The notes: generated by a model from the sequence alone, not told the origin. A stretch of DNA of 64,000 nucleotides from Halobacillus naozhouensis (GCF_029714185.1 NZ_CP121671.1:4154001-4218000), one strand, 5' to 3'; positions 27,701 through 37,766 are shown, counted from the stretch's first letter. Program-made: numbers and translations.

Positions 27701-28252
27701 CTATTTCTCTCTTAGCCAACTTTTCATCTTTTCTACAAGCTCTCCCGGTTCAGTAGCTTGTAGTATCAAGCTCCTGTTTGATTCAGAAACGAATCCTGCT
27801 TGAATCGCATGATCAATCAGATTTAGTAGCGGAGTATAATAATTCTCGGTATTTAATAAGGCAATGGGTTTAGTGTGCAACCCGATTTGTGCCCATGTTA
27901 TCGTTTCGAATAGTTCCTCGAATGTCCCAAAGCCTCCAGGCAATGCAATAAAACCATCAGCCAGTTCGCTCATTTTAGCTTTTCTTTCATGCATAGTTTT
28001 GACTTCAATAAATGAGGTTAGCTTTTGGTGAACAATTTCTTTTTCAAAAAGCGGTGTCGGCATAATGCCTGTCACACTTCCCCCTGATTCTAGAATGGAA
28101 TCAGCAAGCTCTCCCATCAGTCCACTTTTAGCTCCACCGTAAACAAGTTCAATTTGTTCCCGAGCAAAAACTTCTCCCAACATTTTGGATTGTTCCGCAA
28201 ATGCCCGGTTACTCCCTAGTTTTGCTCCAGCATATACACATATTCTTTTCAT
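27701..28252 (-). CDS. LOG family protein (TIGR00730, YvdD-like)
   Basis: A 183-residue Rossmann-type protein with the LOG motif PGGFGTFEELFE and GGAKSGLMGELADSIL. LOG enzymes release the base from nucleoside 5'-monophosphates (in plants, active cytokinin); bacterial members act as nucleotide phosphoribohydrolases with uncertain physiological substrate. It starts with ATG at 28252 after AAAGGAG and lies between purA and the tRNA genes in the same direction. Confidence 0.9.
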   Translation of the reverse strand: MKRICVYAGAKLGSNRAFAEQSKMLGEVFAREQIELVYGGAKSGLMGELADSILESGGSVTGIMPTPLFEKEIVHQKLTSFIEVKTMHERKAKMSELADGFIALPGGFGTFEELFETITWAQIGLHTKPIALLNTENYYTPLLNLIDHAIQAGFVSESNRSLILQATEPGELVEKMKSWLREK

Positions 28253-28325
28253 AATAAGCTCCTTTCCTCAAACAAAACACGCCCCCCATTAACAAGGAAG
28301 ACGTGCCTTATTCTTTCTATTGATA

Positions 28326-29615
28326 CTATTCGCTATATACACTTCGTACAACATTCGTTTGTGAACGATCAGGGCCAACTGAAAAAATAGACAACGGAAT
28401 ACCTGTCAGCTGTGAGACACGCTCTAAATAATGACGAGCGTTCACAGGCAGATCAGAAAGTGTTTTGGCTCCTGTAATATCTTCGCTCCATCCCGGCATT
28501 TCTTCATAAACAGGTTCACATTCAGCTAACACTTTCAAGCTGGCTGGAAATTCTTTAATGATTTCACCCTTGTATTTGTAAGCTACACAAATTTTTAAAG
28601 TCTCAATTCCTGTCAGGACATCAATAGAGTTTAAAGAAAGGTCGGTGATCCCACTAACTCGACGCGCGTGCCGAACGACCACACTATCAAACCAGCCGAC
28701 ACGACGCGGACGTCCTGTTGTCGTTCCATACTCGCGGCCTACCTCCCGAATCTGGTTTCCTACTTCGTTATCAAGTTCTGTAGGGAACGGGCCATCTCCA
28801 ACACGTGTAGTATAAGCTTTTGATACACCTACTACATGTTTGATTTTTGAAGGACCGACACCTGAGCCGATGGTGACACCACCTGCTATAGGGTTTGAGG
28901 AAGTAACAAATGGGTAGGTTCCCTGATCAATATCCAGCATAACCCCTTGAGCTCCTTCAAACAGAACCCGACGGCCTTCATCTAAACTATCATTGAGGAC
29001 AACTGATGTATCACAGACATATTCTTTTATTTGCTGTCCATACTCGTAATATTCATCTAGAATTTCATCTACAGTAAATGGTGTTGTTTCATATACTTTT
29101 TCAAATAAACGATTTTTTTCTGCTAAATTCTGTTCAAGCTTTTCACGGAAGCTTTCTTTATCCAATAGGTCTGCCACACGGATTCCGGTTCTCGCGGCTT
29201 TATCCATATAAGCAGGTCCAATTCCTTTTTTCGTTGTCCCGATTTTATTGACACCTTTTTCTTCTTCTTGCAGTGCATCAAGTTTTAGGTGGTATGGAAG
29301 GATAATATGTGCACGGTTGCTAATTCGTAAATTATCCGTCGATATCCCTCGGTCATGTAAGTACTTCAATTCTTCTAAAAGAGCCTTCGGATCGACAACC
29401 ATTCCATTTCCTAACACACAAATCTTTTGATCAAAAAAGATCCCAGAAGGAATAAGATGCAATTTATAAGTGACTCCATCAAATTTAATGGTATGCCCCG
29501 CGTTATTCCCGCCTTGATAACGAGCCACAACTTCGGCATTTTGTGACAGAAAATCAGTAATTTTACCTTTACCTTCGTCGCCCCATTGGGTTCCGACAAC
29601 TACTACTGAAGACAT
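28326..29615 (-). CDS. purA: Adenylosuccinate synthetase
   Basis: PurA joins IMP and aspartate with GTP, the first step from IMP to AMP. The 429 residues match the family. Seen are the GTP loop GDEGKGKITD at the start, GNNAGHTI, the IMP contact GIGPAYMDK, the TTTGRPRRVGW segment, and the C-terminal GPDRSQT. Two PurR operator-like boxes lie upstream. The ATG at 29615 follows GGCGGAGG. Confidence 0.97.
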   Translation of the reverse strand: MSSVVVVGTQWGDEGKGKITDFLSQNAEVVARYQGGNNAGHTIKFDGVTYKLHLIPSGIFFDQKICVLGNGMVVDPKALLEELKYLHDRGISTDNLRISNRAHIILPYHLKLDALQEEEKGVNKIGTTKKGIGPAYMDKAARTGIRVADLLDKESFREKLEQNLAEKNRLFEKVYETTPFTVDEILDEYYEYGQQIKEYVCDTSVVLNDSLDEGRRVLFEGAQGVMLDIDQGTYPFVTSSNPIAGGVTIGSGVGPSKIKHVVGVSKAYTTRVGDGPFPTELDNEVGNQIREVGREYGTTTGRPRRVGWFDSVVVRHARRVSGITDLSLNSIDVLTGIETLKICVAYKYKGEIIKEFPASLKVLAECEPVYEEMPGWSEDITGAKTLSDLPVNARHYLERVSQLTGIPLSIFSVGPDRSQTNVVRSVYSE

Positions 29616-29695
29616 ATGGCACCTCCGCCAATAGAATTTACTTTTTAAATTAAATACATGGTCAGTTTATCAATATTACAGAAATTCGTCAACGT

Positions 29696-29740
29696 AAATC
29701 CGAACGATGTTTAATAAATTACTTCATAATGTTCGATTAT
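29696..29740. promoter_or_regulatory. Paired PurBox elements (PurR operator) upstream of purA
   Basis: AAATCCGAACGAT at 29696-29708 and, inverted, ATAATCGAACATT (complement of 29728-29740) each match the Bacillus PurBox AWWWCCGAACWWT with one mismatch. The spacing of 19 bp between them is close to the known 16-17 bp. They lie 80-125 bp upstream of the purA start, so PurR repression is likely. Confidence 0.65.
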
Positions 29741-29843
29741 ATCCCTTTTTCTCCAAATACTTATAATTACTTAATATAACTTACATTACTTGAATTGTAA
29801 TGAAATATTACTTATAATAGCTTATGGAGGGAGGTAGTTTACT

Positions 29844-30617
29844 ATGTATCAAGAGGAACGGCTTATTGAGATCCTTACTTACTTAAGTAATGAGAGACGA
29901 ATTTCAGTAGAGAAAATTTGTGAACTCTTTGGCGTTTCCCGTGATACAGCCCGAAGAGACCTCGTAAAGCTTGAAGAACAGCAAGCGATCTTACGAACAA
30001 GAGGGGGAGCCATCCTGCCATCTACTCGTAATAAAATTAAAGACTATCCCAATCGCCTGCAGACTGATTCGGGAGAAAAATTCCACATTGGCCGAAAAGC
30101 GGCCTCTTTGATTAGAAATGGCGATAAAGTGATATTAGATGCCTCGACCACTGTTCAATCGTGCGCAGACCAAATGAAAGAACTAGACTGTACCGTCATT
30201 ACAAATTCCATTAACCAAGCAGAAATTTTATCAAATAAAGCAAACATAACCATTCATTTACTTGGAGGACAGCTGCACAAGGAACATCGTTTTTTATATG
30301 GCACATCAGTCATTGATCGGTTAGCAAAATATTACGTCGATCATGCCTTCATTGGAGTAGTTGGCATCTCCGAGCATGGGTTAACCATTGCTCATGAAGA
30401 AGATGGAATGGTAAAAAGGAAAATGATTGAGCAAGCCAAACAGGTTACAGTTCTTGCTGACCATACCAAGATAGGGATAACTGACTTTTACCAGTATGCC
30501 GGCTTAGAAGATATCGACCTATTGATCACAGACCGTGCACCTTGTCTCGAATTTCAAGAACTTCTCAGCACTCACAAGGTCGAATTAGTCGTTACAGAGG
30601 AGGAAACGTCATTATGA
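29844..30617 (+). CDS. DeoR-family transcriptional regulator
   Basis: A 257-residue repressor: an N-terminal winged helix (RRISVEKICELFGVSRDTARRDLVKLEE, about 18-45) then a DeoRC sugar-phosphate sensing domain with the GGAIL hinge, VILDASTT, ITNSIN and LADHTKIG motifs. These proteins respond to phosphorylated sugars. The last 4 bp overlap the start of the HAD phosphatase gene, so the pair is one unit, and the regulator probably controls it or a sugar pathway elsewhere. Confidence 0.9.
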   Translation: MYQEERLIEILTYLSNERRISVEKICELFGVSRDTARRDLVKLEEQQAILRTRGGAILPSTRNKIKDYPNRLQTDSGEKFHIGRKAASLIRNGDKVILDASTTVQSCADQMKELDCTVITNSINQAEILSNKANITIHLLGGQLHKEHRFLYGTSVIDRLAKYYVDHAFIGVVGISEHGLTIAHEEDGMVKRKMIEQAKQVTVLADHTKIGITDFYQYAGLEDIDLLITDRAPCLEFQELLSTHKVELVVTEEETSL

Positions 30618-31474
30618 AGATGATTGCTATTGATTTGGATGGAACCCTTTTAAATAGTCACAGTTTAATTAGTGAAGAAAATATAGCAGCAATTAAAAAG
30701 GCTCAAGCTAGAGGGATAGAAGTGGTTATTGCGACAGGACGTGCTGAATTCGATGTGAGAGAAGTTTTCAAGAATACAGGGCTGGTGACATGGGTAATAG
30801 GAGCAAATGGAGCTACTATACACCGGCCTGATAGGAGGTGCTTTGACGCTGTTTCGCTTGATCCAAAGGATGGAGAAGAGATTTTGCAATGGCTTGAACA
30901 AGAGGAATTCTATTATGAAGTCTTCAGTGATTCAGCGATTCTTACTCCACAGAATGGACGCGAACTGCTTAATATTGAACTTGACCGAATACGAAGTGCT
31001 AATCCACAAGCGGATATTTCCGATCTAAAGGTGGCGATGAACAAGCAATTCGGACAGCAAGGATTTCTGCATGTAGGATCCTATCAGGAGATTCTGGCAG
31101 CTGGCGTTCCACTTTACAATGTGCTGGCTTTTACGTTTGATCAAGATAAACTCATCACAGGCCGGCGTTATTTTGAGTCACGCGACGATTTAACATTAGT
31201 GAGTTCTTCTCTTCATAACTTCGAACTTGAACATAAGGATGCTTCAAAGGGCAATGCACTATGGAAGTTAGCGGAATATAAAGGCATCCCTCTGCAAGAT
31301 ACCGGTGTAATCGGAGACAGCCCTAATGACCTGTCCATGTTCGAAGTAGCCGGACACAAAGCAGCGATGTCAAATGCGCATGACTTAGTGAAAAAAGCTG
31401 GTGACTTTATAACAAAGTCCAATGATAAACATGGGGTTGCCCACGCCATTGATACATGGCTTCAATCATACTGA
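30614..31474 (+). CDS. Cof-type HAD hydrolase
   Basis: A 286-residue phosphatase of the HAD superfamily, Cof subfamily. The ATG at 30614 overlaps the DeoR stop and has GGAGGAAAC in front. Motif I is DLDGTLLNS with the nucleophile aspartate, motif II ATGR, and motif IV IGDSPNDLSMF. Relatives act on sugar phosphates or flavin precursors; the neighbouring DeoR regulator favours a sugar phosphate. Confidence 0.9.
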   Translation: MKMIAIDLDGTLLNSHSLISEENIAAIKKAQARGIEVVIATGRAEFDVREVFKNTGLVTWVIGANGATIHRPDRRCFDAVSLDPKDGEEILQWLEQEEFYYEVFSDSAILTPQNGRELLNIELDRIRSANPQADISDLKVAMNKQFGQQGFLHVGSYQEILAAGVPLYNVLAFTFDQDKLITGRRYFESRDDLTLVSSSLHNFELEHKDASKGNALWKLAEYKGIPLQDTGVIGDSPNDLSMFEVAGHKAAMSNAHDLVKKAGDFITKSNDKHGVAHAIDTWLQSY

Positions 31475-31531
31475 TTCATACACAATCGGCGTAACTTACT
31501 ATCGAAGGCGTAACGAGTTGTGATGAATATA

Positions 31532-31570
31532 AAATCAGGCGCCTGAGCATTTAATGCCCAGGCGCCTTAC
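31532..31570 (+). terminator. Terminator after the DeoR/HAD unit
   Basis: AGGCGCCTG and CAGGCGCCT flank GCATTTAATGC to form a long stem with one mismatch. The T tract is poor. Confidence 0.65.
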
Positions 31571-31572
31571 TA

Positions 31573-31627
31573 TTAAAAAACCACCTCAGGTCATCCAAAA
31601 TTTGGATGACCTGAGGTGGTAAAAAAA
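31573..31627. terminator. 20-bp perfect inverted repeat, terminator of dnaB
   Basis: ACCACCTCAGGTCATCCAAA (31580-31599) and its complement (31601-31620) are separated by one base, with an A run on one side and T/A on the other, so it can end transcripts from both strands. Confidence 0.85.
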
Positions 31628-31645
31628 GGTACCTCTTTCTATCTT

Positions 31646-33007
31646 TTAGGCTGGCGGAACGTCTGCGTCACTGTATCGTCTATCAAGGTCAACGAATTTG
31701 TTGTATTCCTTTACAAAGGCGAGTTCTACATTACCGACCGGGCCGTTACGTTGTTTGGATATAATAATTTCAATAATATTTTGGTTTTCTGATTCCTGAT
31801 CATAATAATCATCACGGTATAGAAATCCTACGATGTCTGCATCCTGCTCAATCGAGCCCGATTCACGCAGGTCGGACATCATTGGACGCTTATCCTGCCT
31901 TGACTCTACACCACGTGACAACTGGGATAATGCAATTAACGGGACATTCAACTCACGAGCCAGACCCTTCAAAGAACGGGAAATTTCCGATACTTCCTGC
32001 TGACGGTTCTCCTTAGAATTAGCACTTCCTTGAATGAGCTGCAAATAGTCAATCAAAATCATACCTAGTCCATGTTCTTGCTTAAGCCGACGACACTTGG
32101 AGCGGATTTCGCTCACCCGAATACCCGGTGTGTCATCGATATAAATCCCTGCATTCGAAAGACTCCCCATTGCCATGGTCAGTTTGTTCCAATCATCAGA
32201 TTCCATATGCCCTGTTCGCAAACGCTGAGCATCAATATTTCCCTCTGCACACAGCATACGTGAGACGAGTTGATCAGCACCCATTTCCAGGCTGAAAATA
32301 GCCACATTCTCTTCCGTGTGTACAGCTACGTTTTGAGCTATATTAAGAGCAAACGCCGTTTTACCCATGGAAGGGCGGGCAGCGATTATAATCAAATCAT
32401 TTCGCTGGAACCCCGAAGTGATTTGATCTAGGTCCCGATACCCGGTCGGAATTCCCGTTACGTTTCCATCATTGTTATGAAGCATTTCAATATTATCATA
32501 TACATCGATTAACACATCTTTAATACTTTTAAATGCCCCAGAATTTTTTCTGCTGGATACCTCAAGAATATCTTTTTCTGCTGAATTTAAAACATCTTCT
32601 ATGTTCTCTTCTTCAGCAAATCCGCTCGTTACGATATTCGTCGCAGTGCGAATCAACCCACGTAAAGTCGATTTCTCACTAACGATTTTCGTATAATAGC
32701 CGACATTTGCAGCCGTCGGCACAGAGTTCGCGATATCACTTAAATAGGAGACACCGCCAACTTCTTCTAACACTTTATTATTGGATAACGCCGTGGTCAC
32801 TGTCACAAGGTCAATAGGATCACCACGATCTGATAAAGTAAGCATTACTTCAAAAACCCGTTGGTGACTTGCTCTGTAAAAATCCTCAGGCAGCAAGTAT
32901 TCTGCGGCCGTGGACATAGCTTCCGGTTCCAAAAAAACCGCCCCTAGTACCGCTTGTTCCGCTTCGATATTATGCGGCGGGGTGCGGTCATTCCATAGTT
33001 CACTCAC
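31646..33007 (-). CDS. dnaB: Replicative DNA helicase DnaB (B. subtilis DnaC)
   Basis: The hexameric helicase of the replication fork, 453 residues. The N-terminal domain begins with PPHNIEAEQAVLGA; the RecA-like domain has Walker A in ARPSMGKTAFALN and Walker B in MILIDYLQLI, with DLRESGSIEQDAD near the C-terminus. The start is GTG at 33007 after GGGGAGG; an ATG one base off is followed at once by a stop. It follows rplI, as in B. subtilis. Confidence 0.97.
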   Translation of the reverse strand: MSELWNDRTPPHNIEAEQAVLGAVFLEPEAMSTAAEYLLPEDFYRASHQRVFEVMLTLSDRGDPIDLVTVTTALSNNKVLEEVGGVSYLSDIANSVPTAANVGYYTKIVSEKSTLRGLIRTATNIVTSGFAEEENIEDVLNSAEKDILEVSSRKNSGAFKSIKDVLIDVYDNIEMLHNNDGNVTGIPTGYRDLDQITSGFQRNDLIIIAARPSMGKTAFALNIAQNVAVHTEENVAIFSLEMGADQLVSRMLCAEGNIDAQRLRTGHMESDDWNKLTMAMGSLSNAGIYIDDTPGIRVSEIRSKCRRLKQEHGLGMILIDYLQLIQGSANSKENRQQEVSEISRSLKGLARELNVPLIALSQLSRGVESRQDKRPMMSDLRESGSIEQDADIVGFLYRDDYYDQESENQNIIEIIISKQRNGPVGNVELAFVKEYNKFVDLDRRYSDADVPPA

Positions 33008-33041
33008 ATGCTGTTCCTCCCCTAGTCAAGCAAAGGGTTCG

Positions 33042-33488
33042 TTATTTCCCTTCAATATGAACACGAATTGTGCCTGTAACCTCTGGATGCAGCTTTACAG
33101 GTACATTTGTATACCCAAGTGTACGAATAGGATCGTCTAACTCAATTTTACGTTTATCAATTTTAATATTGTACGATTTCTTCAGTTCTTCAGCAATTTG
33201 TTTACTCGTTATAGAGCCAAACAACCGTCCGCTATCACCGGATTTTGCTGTTAGTTTCACTTCCATATCCGCTAGTTTTTCCTTGAGCTGTTCGGCTTCC
33301 TTCACTTCTTCCTTAGCAAGCTGCTCTTGTTTTGCATCTTTCGCTTCCTGTGCCTTAAGGTTTCCGCTCGTAGCCTCGACAGCTAAATTGTGTTTCAAAA
33401 GATAGTTCCGTGCATACCCATCAGAAACGTTCTTAGTTTCCCCTTTTTTCCCTTTTCCTTTTACATCAGCTTTAAATATTACTTTCAT
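33042..33488 (-). CDS. rplI: 50S ribosomal protein L9
   Basis: L9 bridges the 50S subunit and helps reading-frame upkeep. The 148 residues include the N-terminal signature MKVIFKADVKGKGKKGE and DGYARNYLLKHNLA, a long charged helix (about 45-75) and the C-terminal domain. Its start overlaps the gdpP stop as ATGA, so the two are translationally coupled, and dnaB follows 34 bp later. Confidence 0.97.
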   Translation of the reverse strand: MKVIFKADVKGKGKKGETKNVSDGYARNYLLKHNLAVEATSGNLKAQEAKDAKQEQLAKEEVKEAEQLKEKLADMEVKLTAKSGDSGRLFGSITSKQIAEELKKSYNIKIDKRKIELDDPIRTLGYTNVPVKLHPEVTGTIRVHIEGK

Positions 33489-35458
33489 TCTTCTTCTCCT
33501 CCCTCAAAGTATTCATCAATTATATCTTGTAATAACGCTCTCGCATCTTCAATTGTTGTATCTTCAAGCTGGGTGGCAGCATTAGTTAAATGGCCTCCCC
33601 CATTCATACGTTCCATAATGATCTGCACATTTACATCACCTAGTGAGCGAGCACTAATGCCAATACGGCCATCTTTTCGTTCAGAAATTACAAACGAACA
33701 TACAACCCCCGTCATCGTAAGTAATGTATCTGCGGCTTGAGCAATGATGACCGGACCATAAGCTTCGCCGTGCTCTCCGGTTGAAATCGCAATTCCATCC
33801 CGGTACACATTGGCTTTTTCAATTAAACGGCTTCGCTTTACATAAACATCTAAATCTTCTTTCATAAATTTCTGCACAAGAACGGTGTCCGCTCCTTTTG
33901 ACCTTAAATAGGAAGCGGCATCAAAGGTCCGAGAACCCGTGCGTAACGTAAAGCTTTTTGTGTCGACAATAATCCCTGATAACAATGCTGTCGATTCAAG
34001 CATAGATAGTTTCAGTTTCTTCGGCTGATACTCAAGTAACTCAGTTACTAGCTCTGCAGTAGAAGAAGCGTATGGCTCCATATAAACAAGTGTCGGATCC
34101 GATATGAATTCCTCTGCACGGCGATGGTGGTCAATCACTACCACATGTTCTGTTTTATTTAGAAGCTTTTCTTCGGCAACAAGCGATGGCTTGTGTGTGT
34201 CAACGACGACCAGCAAAGTTTCATTCGTAACAAGTTCAAGGGAATCTTCCGGAGTAATAAAGTTAGACCATAACCCCTCATCCTCCTGAATTTCTTCAAT
34301 CATCCTTTGGACACCTGTATCAATATCATGAGGGTCAAGAACAATAGCCGCCGGTTTATCATTGGCCTGAGCAATTTTCAAAATCCCAATAGCTGCGCCA
34401 ACCGAATCCATGTCTGGTGATTTATGACCCATAATCAGCACTCTTTCACTTTCCTGAACCAGTTCCTTCATAGCATGCGAGATGACCCGGGCACGTACTC
34501 TTGTGCGTTTTTCCATTGGATTCGTTTTCCCACCGTAGAAACGAACTTTACCGGTATCATCTTTAATGGCTACCTGATCTCCGCCTCTTCCGAGTGCGAG
34601 GTCAAGGCTTGATTGCGCTAATTCCCCTAGTTCCGGCAGACTCACAGGTCCTACTCCGACTCCGAAGCTTAGTGTCAAGGGAACATTTTGATTCGTAATG
34701 AGCTCTCTGACCTCATCTAAAATCTCAAATTTAGAACGTTCAAGGGTTTGTAAGATCTCCTGGCTCATAACGGCAATAAAGCGCTCCTGGGATGTACGTT
34801 TAAGATAAATACCATAATCCCCTGCCCACTTGTTTAAGGTGGATGTCACTTGTGAATTAATTTGACTCTTATTCGTATCATCCATTCCCTGAGTAATTTC
34901 TTCATAGTTATCAAGAAAAATAATAGATAAGACGGTCTGCTCATTTTGATAAAGATTATGAATCTTGGTCTGGTTTGTACGATCAAAAATATATAATAGA
35001 CGCTCATCACGTTTAATTAAGGTGTGAAGTTTATAATCTTCAATCTCTAACCAAGTTTCGCCCTGGTCTTCTTTAATTTGAGCAATTAAATCATCAGAAA
35101 GAGTGGTGAGTGATTCTCCAACAATTGTGTCCTGTTTGGTAAATTTGTTCATATATGGATTGGCCCACTCTACCTTATAATCCTCACTATATAGAACAAT
35201 CCCAATAGGCATCTCAAGTAATGCTTCTTCTCCTACCTTTTTCACTCGATAGGAAAGTGTTGATATATATTCCTCAGTTTCACTAATCATGGTCTGCTCT
35301 GTGCGAACACTATAGAATATAGATGCAGCGAGAAACAGTGTCATCAACAATCCAAGCATCCACTGGTAATACCAGATAAAGCAAAGAAGCAATAGAGAGA
35401 TGACATAGATGACCCACAGATGTCCGCTCATAGTCGGTTTTTTAAAAAAATTCGGCAT
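33485..35458 (-). CDS. gdpP: Cyclic-di-AMP phosphodiesterase GdpP (YybT)
   Basis: A 657-residue membrane enzyme that degrades c-di-AMP. Two membrane helices lie at about 12-50, then a PAS-like domain (about 85-160), a degenerate GGDEF domain (GRGGDQVAIK, about 290), and a DHH/DHHA1 phosphodiesterase with GHKSPDMDSVGA, VVDHHRRAEE and GGGHLTNAATQ. Levels of c-di-AMP control potassium uptake and wall integrity, relevant to a salt-tolerant bacterium. It lies between yybS and rplI as in B. subtilis. Confidence 0.96.
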   Translation of the reverse strand: MPNFFKKPTMSGHLWVIYVISLLLLCFIWYYQWMLGLLMTLFLAASIFYSVRTEQTMISETEEYISTLSYRVKKVGEEALLEMPIGIVLYSEDYKVEWANPYMNKFTKQDTIVGESLTTLSDDLIAQIKEDQGETWLEIEDYKLHTLIKRDERLLYIFDRTNQTKIHNLYQNEQTVLSIIFLDNYEEITQGMDDTNKSQINSQVTSTLNKWAGDYGIYLKRTSQERFIAVMSQEILQTLERSKFEILDEVRELITNQNVPLTLSFGVGVGPVSLPELGELAQSSLDLALGRGGDQVAIKDDTGKVRFYGGKTNPMEKRTRVRARVISHAMKELVQESERVLIMGHKSPDMDSVGAAIGILKIAQANDKPAAIVLDPHDIDTGVQRMIEEIQEDEGLWSNFITPEDSLELVTNETLLVVVDTHKPSLVAEEKLLNKTEHVVVIDHHRRAEEFISDPTLVYMEPYASSTAELVTELLEYQPKKLKLSMLESTALLSGIIVDTKSFTLRTGSRTFDAASYLRSKGADTVLVQKFMKEDLDVYVKRSRLIEKANVYRDGIAISTGEHGEAYGPVIIAQAADTLLTMTGVVCSFVISERKDGRIGISARSLGDVNVQIIMERMNGGGHLTNAATQLEDTTIEDARALLQDIIDEYFEGGEEE

Positions 35459-35493
35459 TTCATTCAGCTCCTGCCATTTTGTACGAGCTATCG

Positions 35494-36441
35494 TTACTTT
35501 TTAGCTTGTAAACGTTCGCGTAACGAGAATCCTATATCAATTATACCTAAGATTCGTACAAGATAAAGTAGGATTGTTGGTAAAAGCACACATGCTATAA
35601 CTGCTATGATCGGCAGCGCCTTTGTTTTCTGTTTAACATGGGCATAGAAAGCAATAAATGCAATCCCCTGAACGACTAAAAGCGTTCCAGTTAGGGTGAA
35701 AACATTAATAGCAGCTAAATAACCTATACCATCACCAGCTGCAAATATAAAGTTAAAAATTAAGGCAAAAAAGTAATACCATAATACGGAAGTTGGCAAG
35801 GTGAAGTTTCTAAAAGCGGGAAATTGAAACTTTTTACCTTCCACCCGATTAATTAGTTTATAGCTTGCCCATTGACTAATAAAGGCATAAAAAATACCTA
35901 AAATAGCCAGAATACTAGGAATTAAGTCAGGAAGTGTTTCCATTTGCTGTCGTAAACCTTCAAGTTGTTCCTCCGTCTGTCCTTCCCCGCCAAAGGTACC
36001 TAACATTCCCTCTGTTATCGCAAATGCTTCATCTAAGGCTGTCTGAATTTGTTCCGTCCAGCTGACTCCAAACAATAACTGTGACATCAAGTATATGACA
36101 ACAAGACCAATGATAAAACCAATGGAGCCCATCGCCCATGTTTCGTATGCTGACCTCTTATTATTCATAGAGGCCCCTACAAATATCCCACCAATTCCTG
36201 TAAGTAATGTAACAGGTAGTGAAAAGACCGTTGCAAACAAGGAAGCAAATATAGCGACAGCAATCAGCATGAGTCCCCCTGGTTTCCACCCATGCCTGTA
36301 AGTATAAAACACAAATGGTATTGGTAATGTAAGGATCAGAATAGAGCCAATAATTCCAGGAAGAAACAGAATTAACAATAACACTAGCAGATAAATTCCT
36401 GTCATTAAAGCCCCTTCTGTGATTCTTCTCGTATCATTCAT
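35494..36441 (-). CDS. yybS: YybS-like DUF2232 membrane protein
   Basis: A 315-residue membrane protein with about eight hydrophobic segments and the DUF2232 pattern (EGALMTGIYLLVLLL at the start). Its function is not established. The operon yybS-gdpP-rplI-dnaB matches B. subtilis; the stop is 35 bp before gdpP. Confidence 0.9.
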   Translation of the reverse strand: MNDTRRITEGALMTGIYLLVLLLILFLPGIIGSILILTLPIPFVFYTYRHGWKPGGLMLIAVAIFASLFATVFSLPVTLLTGIGGIFVGASMNNKRSAYETWAMGSIGFIIGLVVIYLMSQLLFGVSWTEQIQTALDEAFAITEGMLGTFGGEGQTEEQLEGLRQQMETLPDLIPSILAILGIFYAFISQWASYKLINRVEGKKFQFPAFRNFTLPTSVLWYYFFALIFNFIFAAGDGIGYLAAINVFTLTGTLLVVQGIAFIAFYAHVKQKTKALPIIAVIACVLLPTILLYLVRILGIIDIGFSLRERLQAKK

Positions 36442-36592
36442 TTACGTGCACCTCGTCTTTACTAAAAAAACTATACTAACTTCCCTATTTTAACATACCA
36501 GGCAACAACTCATCTTTCTTAGCGTTTTGTCTTTAGTGTAATATGTTGATATGATAGGACAAACAATTTTAACCAAGTTAGGAGGAGTAAAT

Positions 36593-37408
36593 ATGCGAAC
36601 TGATTATCATGTACATATGGCTGAAACGGGGAATTTATCCATAGATTATTTACGTACTTATATTGAAAAGGCTAAACAAGAAGGGATAGAAGAATTAGGG
36701 ATTTCAGAACATGCTTACTTTTTCCAGGAAACATCAGACATTCTGTCTAACCCTTGGGTGGAAAATCGCCGGACATTAGAATTCAAACAGTACCAGCAAA
36801 TGTTTGATGCGGCAAATGATGCTGGTCTGCCTATTAAAATGGGTATTGAAATGGACTATATGCCTGGCAAAGAAGCGGAAATGCAGCAATTTATCGAGGC
36901 ACATCCTTTTGATTATGTAATAGGTTCCGTACATTGGATTGATGAATGGGGCATTGACTTAGCTATATTCCGGGAAGAATACGAGAAACGCGATTTGCAT
37001 AATGTTTACCAGGAATATTTTGATCGAGTTGTTACTTTAGCAGAATCAGGCCTTTTTGATTTCGTCGGCCATATTGACGTCATTAAAGTGTTTGGCTATC
37101 GCCCAGATGATAAGGAATTTCTCCAAGAACAGTATGAACGTGCCGCCCAGGCCCTTGCCAAAACAAATACTTGTATCGAAATTAGTACAGCCGGTTTGAG
37201 GAAGCCGGTCGGTGAACTATACCCCGACCCAGATCTTTTAAAGGCTTGTAAGGAAAAAGGTGTAGGAATCGTCCTCTGTTCAGACGCCCATAAGCCGGAC
37301 CATATTGGTTATTCTTACGATGAAGCTATTAAACTAGCTCGAACAGCTGGTTACGATGAAGTCCATGTATTTACCAAGCGGGAAGCACGAACGGAACCTA
37401 TAATATAA
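36593..37408 (+). CDS. PHP-domain phosphatase, histidinol-phosphatase HisJ family
   Basis: A 271-residue metal-dependent phosphatase. The ATG at 36593 follows TTAGGAGGAG. Metal-binding motifs of the PHP domain are seen: DYHVHMAE at the start, EHAYF, VIGSVHWI, DFVGHIDVIK and the CSDAHKP near the end. HisJ-type members finish histidine synthesis by removing phosphate from histidinol phosphate. No other his gene is nearby, so the substrate remains open. Confidence 0.85.
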   Translation: MRTDYHVHMAETGNLSIDYLRTYIEKAKQEGIEELGISEHAYFFQETSDILSNPWVENRRTLEFKQYQQMFDAANDAGLPIKMGIEMDYMPGKEAEMQQFIEAHPFDYVIGSVHWIDEWGIDLAIFREEYEKRDLHNVYQEYFDRVVTLAESGLFDFVGHIDVIKVFGYRPDDKEFLQEQYERAAQALAKTNTCIEISTAGLRKPVGELYPDPDLLKACKEKGVGIVLCSDAHKPDHIGYSYDEAIKLARTAGYDEVHVFTKREARTEPII

Positions 37409-37766
37409 GTGTCCGTACCCCCAGGTGGAGATGAATCCATCTGGGGGTTTACTTTTGTATAACTACTCGACAGCACCGGGCATGGAAGAGTTATATTTCA
37501 ATCCTCCACGCCATTCTCATGATAGAGAGTCCCTACTCAATCTCTTTACCTCATAGTTTGTCCTCTCAACACATACAAACATCTCTGTAGTAAAAAGTAT
37601 TATTCTTTTTTATCCTATTAAACATATGTTCAATGTCAATCGGTCAATATAAATAGTTTTTTTCTTTTTTTTCTTTAGTAAAAACACTGAAAATTTATAG
37701 AATTATCTGTATAATTCAAAAGGTAGAAAAGATTTAGAATATTACCACATTAGGGGGAGGATTACT
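37409..37766. promoter_or_regulatory. Upstream region of the oppA-like gene with a -10 element
   Basis: The gap of 358 bp holds a terminator at its left end. TATAAT at 37710-37715 is a perfect -10 box, 52 bp before the start codon; the -35 (CTGAAA at 37687-37692, spacing 17) is poor. Nothing else is recognisable. Confidence 0.5.
37416..37453 (+). terminator. Terminator after the PHP phosphatase gene
   Basis: ACCCCCAGGTGGA pairs with TCCATCTGGGGGT around a short loop, then TTTAC. Confidence 0.75.

Noticed and set aside
33070..33405. Plus-strand open frame rich in Ser and Cys
   Set aside because: Antisense to rplI, with no ribosome site of its own.
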